In this document: positions 54,715 through 62,983 of the stretch, in pieces
Layout of the letters: every line of letters begins with the position of its first letter
Numbering within the stretch: the first letter of the stretch is position 1
From: Frankia sp. AgB1.9
GTDB taxonomy: Bacteria; Actinomycetota; Actinomycetes; Frankiales; Frankiaceae
Length of the DNA stretch: 64,000 nt
Assembly (NCBI RefSeq): GCF_016786355.1
Contig: NZ_JADWYX010000038.1
Span: 19,829 to 83,828 of the forward strand
Direction: 5' to 3'
Made by a program: the position numbers and the translations under genes
The notes under the pieces: model-generated
The model's database searches: none
Seen by the model: only the letters and a program-made list of their open reading frames with translations
What the model was told of the DNA's origin: nothing

Positions 54715-54843
54715 TCAGCGACAGAGGCGGCTGGCGACCCGCATCAGGTCGACGGCGCGTCGGCTGGTCAGCGGGACCGCCACCAGCGCAGATCCCGCGC
54801 CGAGCGGCGCGAGGCCACGGCGGAGGACTGGGGACGGCGGCAT
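54715..54843 (-). CDS. Putative cysteine-type leader peptide 1 (42 aa)
   Basis: A 42-codon ORF from ATG 54843 to TGA 54715 ends in LTSRRAVDLMRVASRLCR. The same motif as in the ORF at 52502 (Leu-Thr, Arg-Arg, Val-Asp-Leu-Met-Arg, penultimate Cys) is shared although the N-terminal halves differ, which shows coding conservation. The AGGAG at 54857-54861 is 13 nt from the ATG, rather far; a GTG at 54783 is an alternative start. It lies 212 nt upstream of the TauD-fold/IclR pair. No other gene is visible in 54503-54898. Confidence 0.7.
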   Translation of the reverse strand: MPPSPVLRRGLAPLGAGSALVAVPLTSRRAVDLMRVASRLCR

Positions 54844-54898
54844 GGTGGGCAGCGTACTCCTACTTTTCCCATAGATGTAGTGGGTAACGCTGCTGGGC

Positions 54899-55513
54899 TC
54901 ACGGCCTGACCTCGGCCGGCGGAAGGCCCATACCGGCAGCCGTGAATTCCAGCAGGCGATCGGCCTGCTCGGGCGATCCGTGCTCCCGTAGCCACGCGGC
55001 CGCGTTCATCAGCGCGAAGACGTCGCGACCCGCGACGTCGGCGCGGATGCGGCCGGCCGCGCGGGCCTGCTCCACCAGGCGCTCGCCGATGGCGTCCATC
55101 CGCACGCAGCTGGCGTGCAGCTCCGACGCCTCGTCGCCGACGCCGTCGACGAGCACGCTGGCCAGGCCCTGGTAGGCGGCGGCGTGCTCGACGACCATCC
55201 GCATCCACGCCGTGAGCGCCTCGCCCGCGTCGCGCGGGGTTCCAGGGAGCGCTGGCGCGGCGAGCAGCTCGGCGCCGCGGGTGAACAGCTCCTCGTTGCG
55301 GTCGCGCAGCAGCGCCCCGAGCAGCGCGCGGCGGTTCGGGAAGTGGCTGTAGAGCGTGCCGATCGCGACGCCGGCCCGCCGGGCGATGTGTTCGAGCGGC
55401 GCGTCGACCCCGCGTTCCCGGAACTCGGCGTCGGCCGCGGCGAGCAGCAGCTCGGCGTTGCGCCGGGCATCGGCGCGTGGCGCGCGCCGCCGGGTCGGCG
55501 GGCCGCCGGTCAT
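54899..55513 (-). CDS. TetR-family regulator
   Basis: 204 residues. N-terminal helix-turn-helix: AEFRERGVDAPLEHIARRAG, VAIGTLYSHFPNRRALLGAL. The C-terminal ligand domain is helical (LTAWMRMVVEHAAAYQGLAS). It is divergent from the NmrA-like gene with two identical palindromic boxes in the 88-bp gap and very likely represses that gene and itself. Ligand unknown. Confidence 0.9.
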   Translation of the reverse strand: MTGGPPTRRRAPRADARRNAELLLAAADAEFRERGVDAPLEHIARRAGVAIGTLYSHFPNRRALLGALLRDRNEELFTRGAELLAAPALPGTPRDAGEALTAWMRMVVEHAAAYQGLASVLVDGVGDEASELHASCVRMDAIGERLVEQARAAGRIRADVAGRDVFALMNAAAWLREHGSPEQADRLLEFTAAGMGLPPAEVRP

Positions 55514-55539
55514 CGCGGACCGCCCCGCGTCTTGTTAAG

Positions 55540-55577
55540 TCGAGGCACCCTCAATATCCTTTCTCGAGGCACCCTCA
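55540..55577. promoter_or_regulatory. Two TetR-type operator boxes
   Basis: The 14-mer TCGAGGCACCCTCA occurs at 55540-55553 and 55564-55577; each has a GAGG-n3-CCTC palindrome. The 24-bp spacing fits two TetR dimers on opposite faces. The second box abuts the ribosome site of the NmrA-like gene. Confidence 0.6.
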
Positions 55578-55601
55578 GATTACCGAAGCGGAGAGCGCGA
55601 C

Positions 55602-56477
55602 ATGATCCTCATTACCGGCGCGACGGGGTCCATCGGCACGAGGCTGGTGCGGCGCCTGCAGGAGCTCGACGTGCCGTTCCGGGCGATGGCGCGCGACGAG
55701 GCGAAGGGCCGGGAGCTCGGCTGCGACGTCGTGACCGGCGACTTCGACGACCCGGACTCGGTCGCGGCGGCGCTGGTCGGGGTGGACCGCCTGTTCCTCA
55801 ACGGCGCCGGCGCGGTCCCCACCGCCGGCCCGCGGCAGCCGATGGTCGCCCAGCAGATCACCGCGATCGACCTGGCGGTCGCGGCCGGCGTTCAGGCGAT
55901 CGTCAAGGTGTCGGTCTGGGGCGCGCGCCAGGGCGCCAAGCTCGCCGCCGGCGCGCACTGGGAGATCGAGCAGCACCTGGCGGCGGCGCCGGTCGCGTCG
56001 GCGGTGCTGCAACCGGGCGGGTTCATGCAGAACTTCCTGACCGGCGCCGGCGCGTTCAGCGAGAACGGCGACCTGCTCGGCATCGCCGGCGGCGCCCGGG
56101 TGTCGTACATCGACTGCTACGACATCGCCGCGTGCGCTGCCGTGCTGCTGACCGGCGCCCAGCCCGCTCGCGGAACCTTCGTGCTGACGGGTCCCGAGGC
56201 ACTGACCCAGGCGGAGATCGCCGCCAGGCTGTCGGCCGCGTTCGGCCGGCCGGTCGGGTCGCTGGAGCTGCCACCGCACGAGATGACGGCCCGGCTCGTC
56301 GCGCAGGGCGTTCCCGCGTCGTTCGCCGCCGACGTGGCCGAGCTGTGGGACGAGATCGCCGACGGGAGCCTGGCCGCGGTCACCCCGACGGTGCGCGAGC
56401 TGACCGGCGCCGACCCGCGGACCTTCGAGCGGTTCCTGGCGGACCTCGACCTCGGCGCCGACCTTGGCGTGCACTGA
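55602..56477 (+). CDS. NmrA-like NAD(P)-binding protein
   Basis: 291 residues. The Rossmann start ILITGATGSIGTRLVRRLQE, RAMARDEAKGRELGCDVVTG, and the VSVWGARQGAKLAAGAHWEI and VLQPGGFMQNFL segments are those of the atypical SDR/NmrA group, which includes quinone-oxidoreductase-2-like and redox-sensing proteins; the Tyr-Lys motif of classical SDRs is absent as is normal here. It is controlled by the divergent TetR by context. Its stop codon lies inside an 18-bp tandem repeat. Confidence 0.88.
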   Translation: MILITGATGSIGTRLVRRLQELDVPFRAMARDEAKGRELGCDVVTGDFDDPDSVAAALVGVDRLFLNGAGAVPTAGPRQPMVAQQITAIDLAVAAGVQAIVKVSVWGARQGAKLAAGAHWEIEQHLAAAPVASAVLQPGGFMQNFLTGAGAFSENGDLLGIAGGARVSYIDCYDIAACAAVLLTGAQPARGTFVLTGPEALTQAEIAARLSAAFGRPVGSLELPPHEMTARLVAQGVPASFAADVAELWDEIADGSLAAVTPTVRELTGADPRTFERFLADLDLGADLGVH

Positions 56478-56513
56478 GACCTTGGCGTGCACTGAGACCT
56501 TGGCGTGCACTGA
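56460..56513. repeat. Three-copy 18-bp tandem repeat over a stop codon
   Basis: GACCTTGGCGTGCACTGA is present three times in exact succession. The first copy encodes the last residues and stop of the NmrA-like protein; being 18 bp, the repeat supplies two more in-frame TGA codons. Confidence 0.85.
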
Positions 56514-56567
56514 GCCGGGCTCGCCCAGGCGCGGGGACGGTGGCCAGCCCGCGCCTGGGCGTGTCGC

Positions 56568-57476
56568 CTACGCGGCGGGCGCGACGTCCCAGTCGGTCAG
56601 GACGGCGGCGGGCTCGCTGAAGGTGGAGAAGTCGGTCGTCGCGCGGAACGCGGGGAGCTGGTAGAGGGCGCGGGCGTAGGCCCACAGCCGCGGGTAGTCG
56701 GACAGCGGCGGCAGGGTCGCCAGGTCGCCGACGCGGCCGCGGTAACGGACCAGGGACACCCACAGCCGCACGTCGGCCTCGGTCAGCTGGCCGCCGACCA
56801 GGTAGTCGGCGTCGGCGAGCCGGGCGTCGAGCCGCGCGAACGCGTCCAGCAGCGTCGCGCGGACCGCCTCGTCGTGCGCCGCCCGATGCGTGCCCTGGTT
56901 CACCGCCGGCCCGATCCACCCGTCGAGCTCGGCGATCTCCGCGCGCAGGTGCTCGGGATAGGTGTCGGCACCGGTCGACCACTGGCCGAACTGGGTGGCC
57001 ACGTCGATCCCCAGGCTGACGAAGTCGTTCGAGACGACCTGGCGGGTCTCGCGGTCCCACAGGGTCGGGACGGAGACGTGACCGTCGAAGCCCGGCTCGG
57101 TCGCGTCGTAGGCGTCGCGCAGCAGGGTGAAGCCGTTGACCGGGTCAGGCCCGTACGTCTCGCGGAACCCCCAGCCACGGGCGTCGCGGGTGTTGTCGAC
57201 GTAGGAAAGGCTGATGACGTCTTCGAGGCCGTGCAGGGCGCGCTGCAGCAGGACACGCTGCGCCCACGGGCAGAACCAGCCGGAGTAGAGGTGGTAGCGG
57301 CCCGGCTCGGCAGGGAACCCGCTCGACCCGTCCGCGGTGATCCGCCCGGTGAACCGGTACAGCGGCCGGGTGTCCGCCGGGTCCCGCCTGATCGTGTAGG
57401 GGCCGTGGGTCGCCACGTCGGTGGGGCTGGCGTACGCGGGCTCGGTGGTCCGGGAGATGACGGGGGCCTCGGACAT
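56568..57476 (-). CDS. Glutathionyl-hydroquinone-reductase-like (xi-class GST-fold) protein
   Basis: 302 residues from the ATG at 57476, which has GAGGA 5 nt upstream; the ATG at 57488 has no space for a ribosome site. The thioredoxin domain carries SGWFCPWAQRVLLQRAL with the catalytic Cys at C69, typical of xi-class enzymes, and VPTLWDRETRQVVSNDFVSL; the C-terminal helical domain has YLVGGQLTEADVRLWVSLVR. Family members reduce glutathionyl- or, in actinobacteria, probably mycothiol-conjugated hydroquinones. A role in quinone or aromatic stress fits the neighbouring quinone reductase. Confidence 0.88.
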   Translation of the reverse strand: MSEAPVISRTTEPAYASPTDVATHGPYTIRRDPADTRPLYRFTGRITADGSSGFPAEPGRYHLYSGWFCPWAQRVLLQRALHGLEDVISLSYVDNTRDARGWGFRETYGPDPVNGFTLLRDAYDATEPGFDGHVSVPTLWDRETRQVVSNDFVSLGIDVATQFGQWSTGADTYPEHLRAEIAELDGWIGPAVNQGTHRAAHDEAVRATLLDAFARLDARLADADYLVGGQLTEADVRLWVSLVRYRGRVGDLATLPPLSDYPRLWAYARALYQLPAFRATTDFSTFSEPAAVLTDWDVAPAA

Positions 57477-57612
57477 GGACGTCCTCATTCCTGTCGTGGT
57501 CGGACGGAGCCAGCGCTGCTCACGCGCCCCTGGCTACAAGGCGACCCAAATTCCAACTATTCCGGTGAACTAGCGCGGATTCGCCTGCTCGCGCCTCGCC
57601 CGGAGAGCAGCA

Positions 57613-57687
57613 AGATCGCCGTTTTGGCACTCGTGTGGTCGTAGCCGTGGCGGTTTTGCGACCACGTCAGGGCCAAAACCGCGATCA
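57613..57687. repeat. 75-bp palindromic intergenic repeat, copy 4
   Basis: Left part AGATCGCCGTTTTGGCACT, right part AGGGCCAAAACCGCGATCA, with TGGTCGTAG and GCGACCACG inner arms. It lies between the GST-fold gene and the quinone reductase gene, 24 nt past the latter's stop side. Confidence 0.8.
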
Positions 57688-57710
57688 TGCCGGCGCGCCG
57701 ACCTCGTCGG

Positions 57711-58673
57711 TCAGGTCAGTAGCACGATCCGGCCGAACACCTCGCCGGCTGCCATCTTCTGGTGGGCCAGGACGGCCTTCTCCAGGGGCAGCGTCTCGTG
57801 GACCACCGAGCGCAGCTCGCCGCGGGCCGCGGTGGTGAACAGCTCGGCGGTCACCGCGAGCTGGTCGGGCTCGGGCACGGTGTTCGCGCTGAAGGTGGCG
57901 AACGACAGCGACTTCTGGAAGGCCGCGAACATCGGCAGGCCGAAGTCCGCCGGCGGGTCACCGGCGACCGCTCCGACGGCCACCAGGCGCCCGTTCGGGT
58001 TGAGCCGCGCGAAGAACGACGGCAGGTCCCGGCCGGCTATGACGTCGATGATGACGTCATAGCCGGCCGGCGCGTCGTGGGCTCCCACCCCGGCGCGGTC
58101 CAGCACGTGGGTCGCGCCGAGCGCGCGCAGCCGCGCTCCACGCTCGGGCGACGACGTCGTGACCGCGATCGCGCCCGCTCCCGCCTGCGCCGCGAGCTGG
58201 ACGGTCATGACCCCGATGCCGCCGGCCGCGCCGCGCACGAGCAGGGACTCGCCCGGCGCGAAGTGGGCGTGCCGCAGCCCGAAGTGGGCCACCCGTCCCG
58301 AGGTCCCGAGCGTCACCGCGTCGACGGCCGACATATCCGTAGAAAGGGGGATCAGGGCCTCGACCGGCGCGACGGCGAGCTCGGCGTAGCCGCCGCCGAG
58401 CCCGAGGAACGCCCACACCCGCCGCCCGACCCAGGCGGGGTCGACGCCGTCCCCGACCGCGGCGACGGTGCCCGCGATCTCGCCGCCGAGGATGTGACCC
58501 TGCTGGAAGCCGTAGGCGGCGACGGCCCCGCTGCGGATCACGGCGTCGACGCCGCCGACCCCGATCGCCTCGATGGCGATCAGCACCTGACCCTCGGCCG
58601 GACTCGGGTCGGGGAGATCTACGACGGCGAGCCCCTCGGGGTCTCCGAACGCCTGGATCGCTACTGCCTTCAC
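57711..58673 (-). CDS. Zinc-independent quinone reductase (MDR family)
   Basis: 320 residues from the GTG at 58673 with GGAG 7 nt upstream; the longer frame to 59606 is shadow of the TetR gene. GroES-like domain: VAIQAFGDPEGLAVVDLPDP, YGFQQGHILGGEIAGTVAAV; nucleotide loop GESLLVRGAAGGIGVMTVQL. Structural and catalytic zinc cysteines are absent, so it is a QOR-type NADPH:quinone or enoyl reductase. It is divergent from a TetR gene that probably regulates it. Confidence 0.9.
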   Translation of the reverse strand: MKAVAIQAFGDPEGLAVVDLPDPSPAEGQVLIAIEAIGVGGVDAVIRSGAVAAYGFQQGHILGGEIAGTVAAVGDGVDPAWVGRRVWAFLGLGGGYAELAVAPVEALIPLSTDMSAVDAVTLGTSGRVAHFGLRHAHFAPGESLLVRGAAGGIGVMTVQLAAQAGAGAIAVTTSSPERGARLRALGATHVLDRAGVGAHDAPAGYDVIIDVIAGRDLPSFFARLNPNGRLVAVGAVAGDPPADFGLPMFAAFQKSLSFATFSANTVPEPDQLAVTAELFTTAARGELRSVVHETLPLEKAVLAHQKMAAGEVFGRIVLLT

Positions 58674-58784
58674 GGTCGTCTCCGGTTCTGGACCTCTGGT
58701 CCTTGAGCTGCTGCTGGTCCTCGATCTGCTGCGGTCCGGCCGACCGTAACGGAGCACCCCGTCCGTTTGGCTAAAGTGAGAGCG

Positions 58785-59411
58785 ATGACGGTCCAAGTGA
58801 GAGCGACGCTGCGTTCGGACGCCCGCGACAACCGCGGGCGCATCCTCGCGGTCGCCCGCGCCGCGTTCGCCGCCGAGGGCCTCGACGTGCCCATCCGGGA
58901 GATCGCCCGGCGCGCCGGGGTCGGCGTCGCGACCGTCTACCGGCACTTCCCGACCAAGGAGGCGCTGGAGGCCGCGGCCTTCGCCGAGCAGATGGCGCTG
59001 TGCTCGGCGATCGTCGACGAGGGGCTCGCAGCCGACGACCCGTGGCGCGGGTTCGCCCTGGTGATCGAGAAGCTCATGGAGCTGCACGCCCTCGACCGGG
59101 GTTTCGCCCGCGCGTTCACCTCGCGGCTGCCCCAGACGGCCGAGTTCGCCGCCGACCGCGACCGTGCCCTGCGGATGCTGATCGAGCTCGTTCGGCGCGC
59201 GAAGGCGGCGGGATTCCTGCGGGACGACTTCGTGCTGGAGGACATCAGCCTGGCGCTGATGGCGAACGAGGGCATCAGGGCCGAGTCCGTCGGGATGCGG
59301 GTGGCGGCCTCCCGGCGCTTCGCCGCCCTCATGCTCCAGTCGTTCCAGGCCAACCCCGTGCGGGCACCGCTCCCGCCGCCCGTGCGGCTGCCGCTGTCCA
59401 GGGTCCAGTAG
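58785..59411 (+). CDS. TetR-family regulator
   Basis: 208 residues from the ATG at 58785; a TTG at 58767 is possible. Helix-turn-helix: AAEGLDVPIREIARRAGVGV, ATVYRHFPTKEALEAAAFAE. The C-terminal domain (ELVRRAKAAGFLRDDFVLED, ALMANEGIRAESVGM) is that of the YcdC/SACE-like TetR group. The first codons contain a 12-bp direct repeat (AAGTGAGAGCGA at 58774 and 58795, 21 bp apart), which may be the operator shared with the divergent quinone reductase gene. Confidence 0.9.
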   Translation: MTVQVRATLRSDARDNRGRILAVARAAFAAEGLDVPIREIARRAGVGVATVYRHFPTKEALEAAAFAEQMALCSAIVDEGLAADDPWRGFALVIEKLMELHALDRGFARAFTSRLPQTAEFAADRDRALRMLIELVRRAKAAGFLRDDFVLEDISLALMANEGIRAESVGMRVAASRRFAALMLQSFQANPVRAPLPPPVRLPLSRVQ

Positions 59412-59547
59412 CTCGCGGGCTGGGCGGTGAACAATCCCGACCGGCCGGAGTCTCCGCGCGGAACACGTGGCGGCGCCGCCGCTTCCTCCGTTCCCGGATG
59501 GTCTACGGTGGGCAGGCTGGCGAGGCGGTTTGTTCCGGGGAGTGCGA

Positions 59548-60369
59548 GTGGCGGCTAACGCGGTACCTGGTTCGGACAAGGCCCCATTGCCCCTCCTGGA
59601 CACCACCGTGCCGCATTCGGCGCGGGTGTGGAACTACTGGCTGGGCGGCAAGGACAACTACCCGGTCGACCGGGTGGTCGGGGAGCAGGTCCGCGAGGTC
59701 TACCCGGAGATCATCGACGTCGCCCGTGAGTCGCGCGGCTTCCTCGCCCGCGTGGTGCGCTTCCTGGCCGGGGAGGTGGGCATCCGCCAGTTCCTCGACA
59801 TCGGCACCGGCCTGCCCACGGCGGGCAACACCCACGAGGTCGCGCAGTCCATCGCTCCGGACGCCCGCGTCGTCTACGTCGACCGGGACCCACTGGTCCT
59901 GGTCCACGCCCGCGCCCTGCTGACCAGCACTCCACAGGGCGTGACCGCCTACGTCGAGGCTGACGTCCGCGACCCCAGGACGATCCTCGCGGCGGCCGGC
60001 GACGTCCTCGACTTCACCCGGCCAATCGGGCTGATGATGCTCGGCGTGCTGGGCAACGTCGCCGACACCGACGAGGCGTGCGAGATCGTGACCAGGCTGG
60101 TCGACGCGGTTCCCGCCGGCAGCTACCTGGTCGTCAACGACGGCACGATCGCCAGCGCCGAGGAAGCCCAGGGGGCGATCGAGGCCGCGCGGCGCCGCAA
60201 GGAGGCCGGCGACCCGTACTACCCGCGGACACCCGCGCAGATCGCCAGGTACTTCGACGGGCTCGACCTCGTCGAGCCCGGTGTGGTGTCCACCCCGCTG
60301 TGGCGGCCCGAGCCCGGCACCAGCCCGCGGCCGATCGGCAGCCACGGAGCTGTCGCCCGCAAGGCCTAG
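59548..60369 (+). CDS. Methyltransf_19 (DUF574) SAM-dependent methyltransferase
   Basis: 273 residues from the GTG at 59548, 5 nt after GGGGAG; the upstream frame to 59467 is probably untranslated. Family signature: HSARVWNYWLGGKDNYPVDR, FLDIGTGLPTAGNTHEVAQS, VVYVDRDPLVLVHARALL, then YYPRTPAQIARYFDGLDLVE and VSTPLWRPEP. This family is strongly expanded in actinomycetes and its substrates are largely unknown. It stands alone, without clear operon partners. Confidence 0.9.
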   Translation: MAANAVPGSDKAPLPLLDTTVPHSARVWNYWLGGKDNYPVDRVVGEQVREVYPEIIDVARESRGFLARVVRFLAGEVGIRQFLDIGTGLPTAGNTHEVAQSIAPDARVVYVDRDPLVLVHARALLTSTPQGVTAYVEADVRDPRTILAAAGDVLDFTRPIGLMMLGVLGNVADTDEACEIVTRLVDAVPAGSYLVVNDGTIASAEEAQGAIEAARRRKEAGDPYYPRTPAQIARYFDGLDLVEPGVVSTPLWRPEPGTSPRPIGSHGAVARKA

Positions 60370-60499
60370 CCGCGCCCCCGGTCCCCGGGAGACACGAACT
60401 CGCCGGCCGCGCTGAGTTGCGCGTGTCGATCCGGGGCGATGCCATTCGACCTACGGGTGAGCGGGTCGAGCGGCGGCCCCGAGATCACGGGAGACAGCG

Positions 60500-60919
60500 A
60501 TGCCCCGATACATGTTGATCATGCGCTCCACCGACGAGGCCGTGGCGCAGATGATGGCGACCCCGTTCGAGGAGATGCTGGAGAAGGTCGGCCGGTTCAA
60601 CGAGGAGATGATCAAGGCCGGGGTGCTGGTCGCCGCCGAGGGCCTGGACGACCCCAGCCAGGGTGTGGTGGTCGACTTCAGCGGCGAGACGCCGGTGGTC
60701 ACCGATGGCCCGTACGGCGAGACGAAGGAGCTGTTCGGCGGCTTCTACGTCATCGATGTCGCCTCGAAGGCGGACGCGGTCGAGTGGGCCAGGCGCCTGC
60801 CGGCGATGACCGGCTCGAAGTGCGAGATCCGCCGGGTGCCGACCATCGACGAGTTCCCGCAGGACAACGAGTGGGTCATCAAGGAGCTGGCGTGGCGCGA
60901 GCGGACCGGCCAGGTCTGA
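60500..60919 (+). CDS. YCII-related (DGPF) protein
   Basis: 139 residues, GGGAGA before the ATG. MPRYMLIMRSTDEAVAQMMA, GEGLDDPSQ-type segment (AAEGLDDPSQGVVVDF), VVTDGPYGETKELFGGFYVI and VPTIDEFPQDNEW are the DGPF hallmarks. DGPF proteins are typical partners of ECF42-type sigma factors. The stop and the sigma factor start overlap as TGATG, so both are cotranslated. Molecular function unknown. Confidence 0.92.
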   Translation: MPRYMLIMRSTDEAVAQMMATPFEEMLEKVGRFNEEMIKAGVLVAAEGLDDPSQGVVVDFSGETPVVTDGPYGETKELFGGFYVIDVASKADAVEWARRLPAMTGSKCEIRRVPTIDEFPQDNEWVIKELAWRERTGQV

Positions 60920-62217
60920 TGCCCGCGGCGACCGACGGCCCGCCGAGCGAGTCCGCTCGGCGGGCCGTCGAGGCCGTCTGGCGGATCGAGTCCCCACGCA
61001 TCGTCGCCGCGCTCGCCCGCTACACCGGCGACTTCGCCCTCGCCGAGGACGTCGCCCAGGAGGCCCTGACGGAGGCCCTGGTCAGCTGGTCCCGCGACGG
61101 GGCGCCGGCGAACCCGGTGGGCTGGCTGCTCGCGACCGCGCGGCGCCGTGCCATCGACAGCTTCCGCCGCAGGTCGGCCCTCGACGAGCGCTACGCCACC
61201 TTCGCCAGGGAGCTCACCGAAGGCGAGGCCAACGCCGGCGCGACACCCCACGGCCGGTCCGATGACCTGCCCTGGGACCCCGACCGGATCGACGACGACA
61301 CGCTCGCCCTGATGTTCATCTCCTGCCACCCGGTGCTCTCGCCCGAAGCCCGCGCGGCCCTGACGCTGCGCGCGGTCGGCGGCCTGGGCACGGAGGAGAT
61401 CGCCCGGGCGTTCCTCGTCCCCGTGCCGACCATCCAGGCGCGGATCACCCGGGCGAAGAAGACGATCGCCGCGGCCGGAGTGCCGTTCGAGCTGCCACCG
61501 GCCGAGCAACGGCGCGAGCGGCTCGGTGGCGTCCTGAGCGTGCTGTATGTGATCTTCACCGAGGGCTCGACGGCCACGGCCGGCGACCGGCTGCTGCGTC
61601 CCGAGCTCGCCCACGAGTCGATCCGGCTGGCCCGGATGCTGTCCGCGCTGCTGCCCGACGAACCGGAGGTCTTCGGCCTGCTCGCCCTGTGCGAGCTCAC
61701 GGCGGCGCGTTTCCCTGCGCGCACCGGGCCCGACGGCGAGCCGGTGCTCCTGGCGGACCAGGACCGTCGGCTGTGGGACCGCTCCGCGATCCGGCGCGGC
61801 CGGGCCGCGCTCGCCCGTGCCTCGGCGGTCGGGCGCGGCCTCGGGCCCTACGGGCTGCAGGCCGCGATCGCCGCCTGCCACGCGTCGGCGTCGTCCGTCC
61901 CGGACACCGACTGGGAACGCGTCGTGCTGCTCTACGAGGCGCTCGGCCGGGTGGCACCCTCGCCGGTCGTCGAGCTCAACCGGGCCGTCGCCGTCGCCAT
62001 GGCGCACGGGCCGCAGGAGGCGCTGGAGATGGTGGACGAGCTGGTCGCCTCCGACCGGCTGTCGGGGTCCCACCTGCTCCCGAGCGTCCGCGGCGAGCTG
62101 CTCACCCGGCTCGGCCGGACCGACGAGGCCCGCGCGGAGCTGACCCTCGCCGCCCGGCTGTGCCGCAACACCCACGAACGGTCAGTCCTGCTCCGCAAGG
62201 CCGCCGCCCTGCCCTGA
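60919..62217 (+). CDS. ECF sigma factor with long C-terminal domain (ECF42-like)
   Basis: 432 residues. Sigma region 2 (RIVAALARYTGDFALAEDVA, QEALTEALVSWSRDG, GWLLATARRRAIDSFRR) and region 4 (LTLRAVGGLGTEEIARAFLV, PVPTIQARITRAKKTIAAAG) are followed by a ~230-residue helical domain with DRLLRPELAHESIRLARML, LLALCELTAARFPAR and LLYEALGRVAPSPVVELNRA, resembling TPR-type repeats. ECF42 sigma factors use this domain instead of an anti-sigma factor and control neighbouring DGPF genes, which fits the upstream gene. Confidence 0.92.
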   Translation: MPAATDGPPSESARRAVEAVWRIESPRIVAALARYTGDFALAEDVAQEALTEALVSWSRDGAPANPVGWLLATARRRAIDSFRRRSALDERYATFARELTEGEANAGATPHGRSDDLPWDPDRIDDDTLALMFISCHPVLSPEARAALTLRAVGGLGTEEIARAFLVPVPTIQARITRAKKTIAAAGVPFELPPAEQRRERLGGVLSVLYVIFTEGSTATAGDRLLRPELAHESIRLARMLSALLPDEPEVFGLLALCELTAARFPARTGPDGEPVLLADQDRRLWDRSAIRRGRAALARASAVGRGLGPYGLQAAIAACHASASSVPDTDWERVVLLYEALGRVAPSPVVELNRAVAVAMAHGPQEALEMVDELVASDRLSGSHLLPSVRGELLTRLGRTDEARAELTLAARLCRNTHERSVLLRKAAALP

Positions 62218-62292
62218 CGGGCGGCCGGCTGGGACCCCCGCCGGACTTCGCGGTCCGTGTCTGTGCGTCGCGGCCTGGTTTATCCTGGGCGA

Positions 62293-62679
62293 ATGGTCAC
62301 CATCCGGCGCCGGGGTTTCGGCGCGCTCTGGATGGTGGCGTTGCTCGTGGTCGGCCTGTGGGGCGCGGACGCGAGCAGGGCTGGTTCCGGTATGGGTGTC
62401 TCGGACCGGGCGCTGGCTGTCGTCTCCACGGTCCCGGGCCCCGGGGCCCGGGCGGATGTGGTCTTTCCCCGCGTGGACGGCCGCTCGGCGGTGTCGGCGA
62501 AGCTGGCCCAGGATCACCCGGGCGCCTCGGCCGTCGCGGCCGAGCTCCTCGCGCTCCTGCTGCCCGGCTACGTCTGGTGGCGGCGACGCGTCGGTCGTGG
62601 TGGCCGGCCGGATCAGCGCACCGGCGTGCCGGGTGCCCGTGGCCCACCCGCCAGCCTGGCGCGGGCCGCTGCCTGCTGA
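62293..62679 (+). CDS. Small secreted or membrane protein, unknown
   Basis: 128 residues from the ATG at 62293. An N-terminal hydrophobic stretch (RGFGALWMVALLVVGLWGAD, residues ~8-26) is a signal peptide or anchor, and a second, weaker one lies at about 82-97 (AAELLALLLPGYVWWRRRV). Between them is a short Pro/Val-rich segment; the C-terminus is basic and disordered. No domain recognised. Codon positions show the usual high third-position GC, so it may be real, but homology is needed. The following gap 62680-62983 holds nothing I can support. Confidence 0.4.
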   Translation: MVTIRRRGFGALWMVALLVVGLWGADASRAGSGMGVSDRALAVVSTVPGPGARADVVFPRVDGRSAVSAKLAQDHPGASAVAAELLALLLPGYVWWRRRVGRGGRPDQRTGVPGARGPPASLARAAAC

Positions 62680-62983
62680 CGGGCGTCGCCCCGCAGATTG
62701 ACCTGCCGCGCGTCCGGCTGTGCCCGGATTCCGCGCGAGCGACGCCATTCGGTGTCACGAGACGCTGACGGCGTGCTGCCGCCGCGGGCGACGTCCTGTC
62801 GCGCGCTGTGCGCCCTTCCACGCTCACCTGCCGGCCGACCGTTCGAGGGTCGGGCCGTCGTAGCCGCGTCGGCTGACGCGCGACCTCCCGCCGCGCGGGC
62901 CCTGATGCGGCCACCCACGCCTTGCCTGGTGCTGTCCGTCCATGACGGGCGGCCGTCCAGGCGCATCGTCATGGAGGAAAATC

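Noticed and set aside
40353..56513. 18-bp tandem repeats considered as CRISPR
   Set aside because: The units are directly adjacent without spacers, in two or three copies, and no cas gene is present.
57569..57584. ACTAGCGCGGATTCGC, a further CTAG-like site
   Set aside because: Only one half matches (10 of 16) and the neighbours are redox genes, so it is probably chance.
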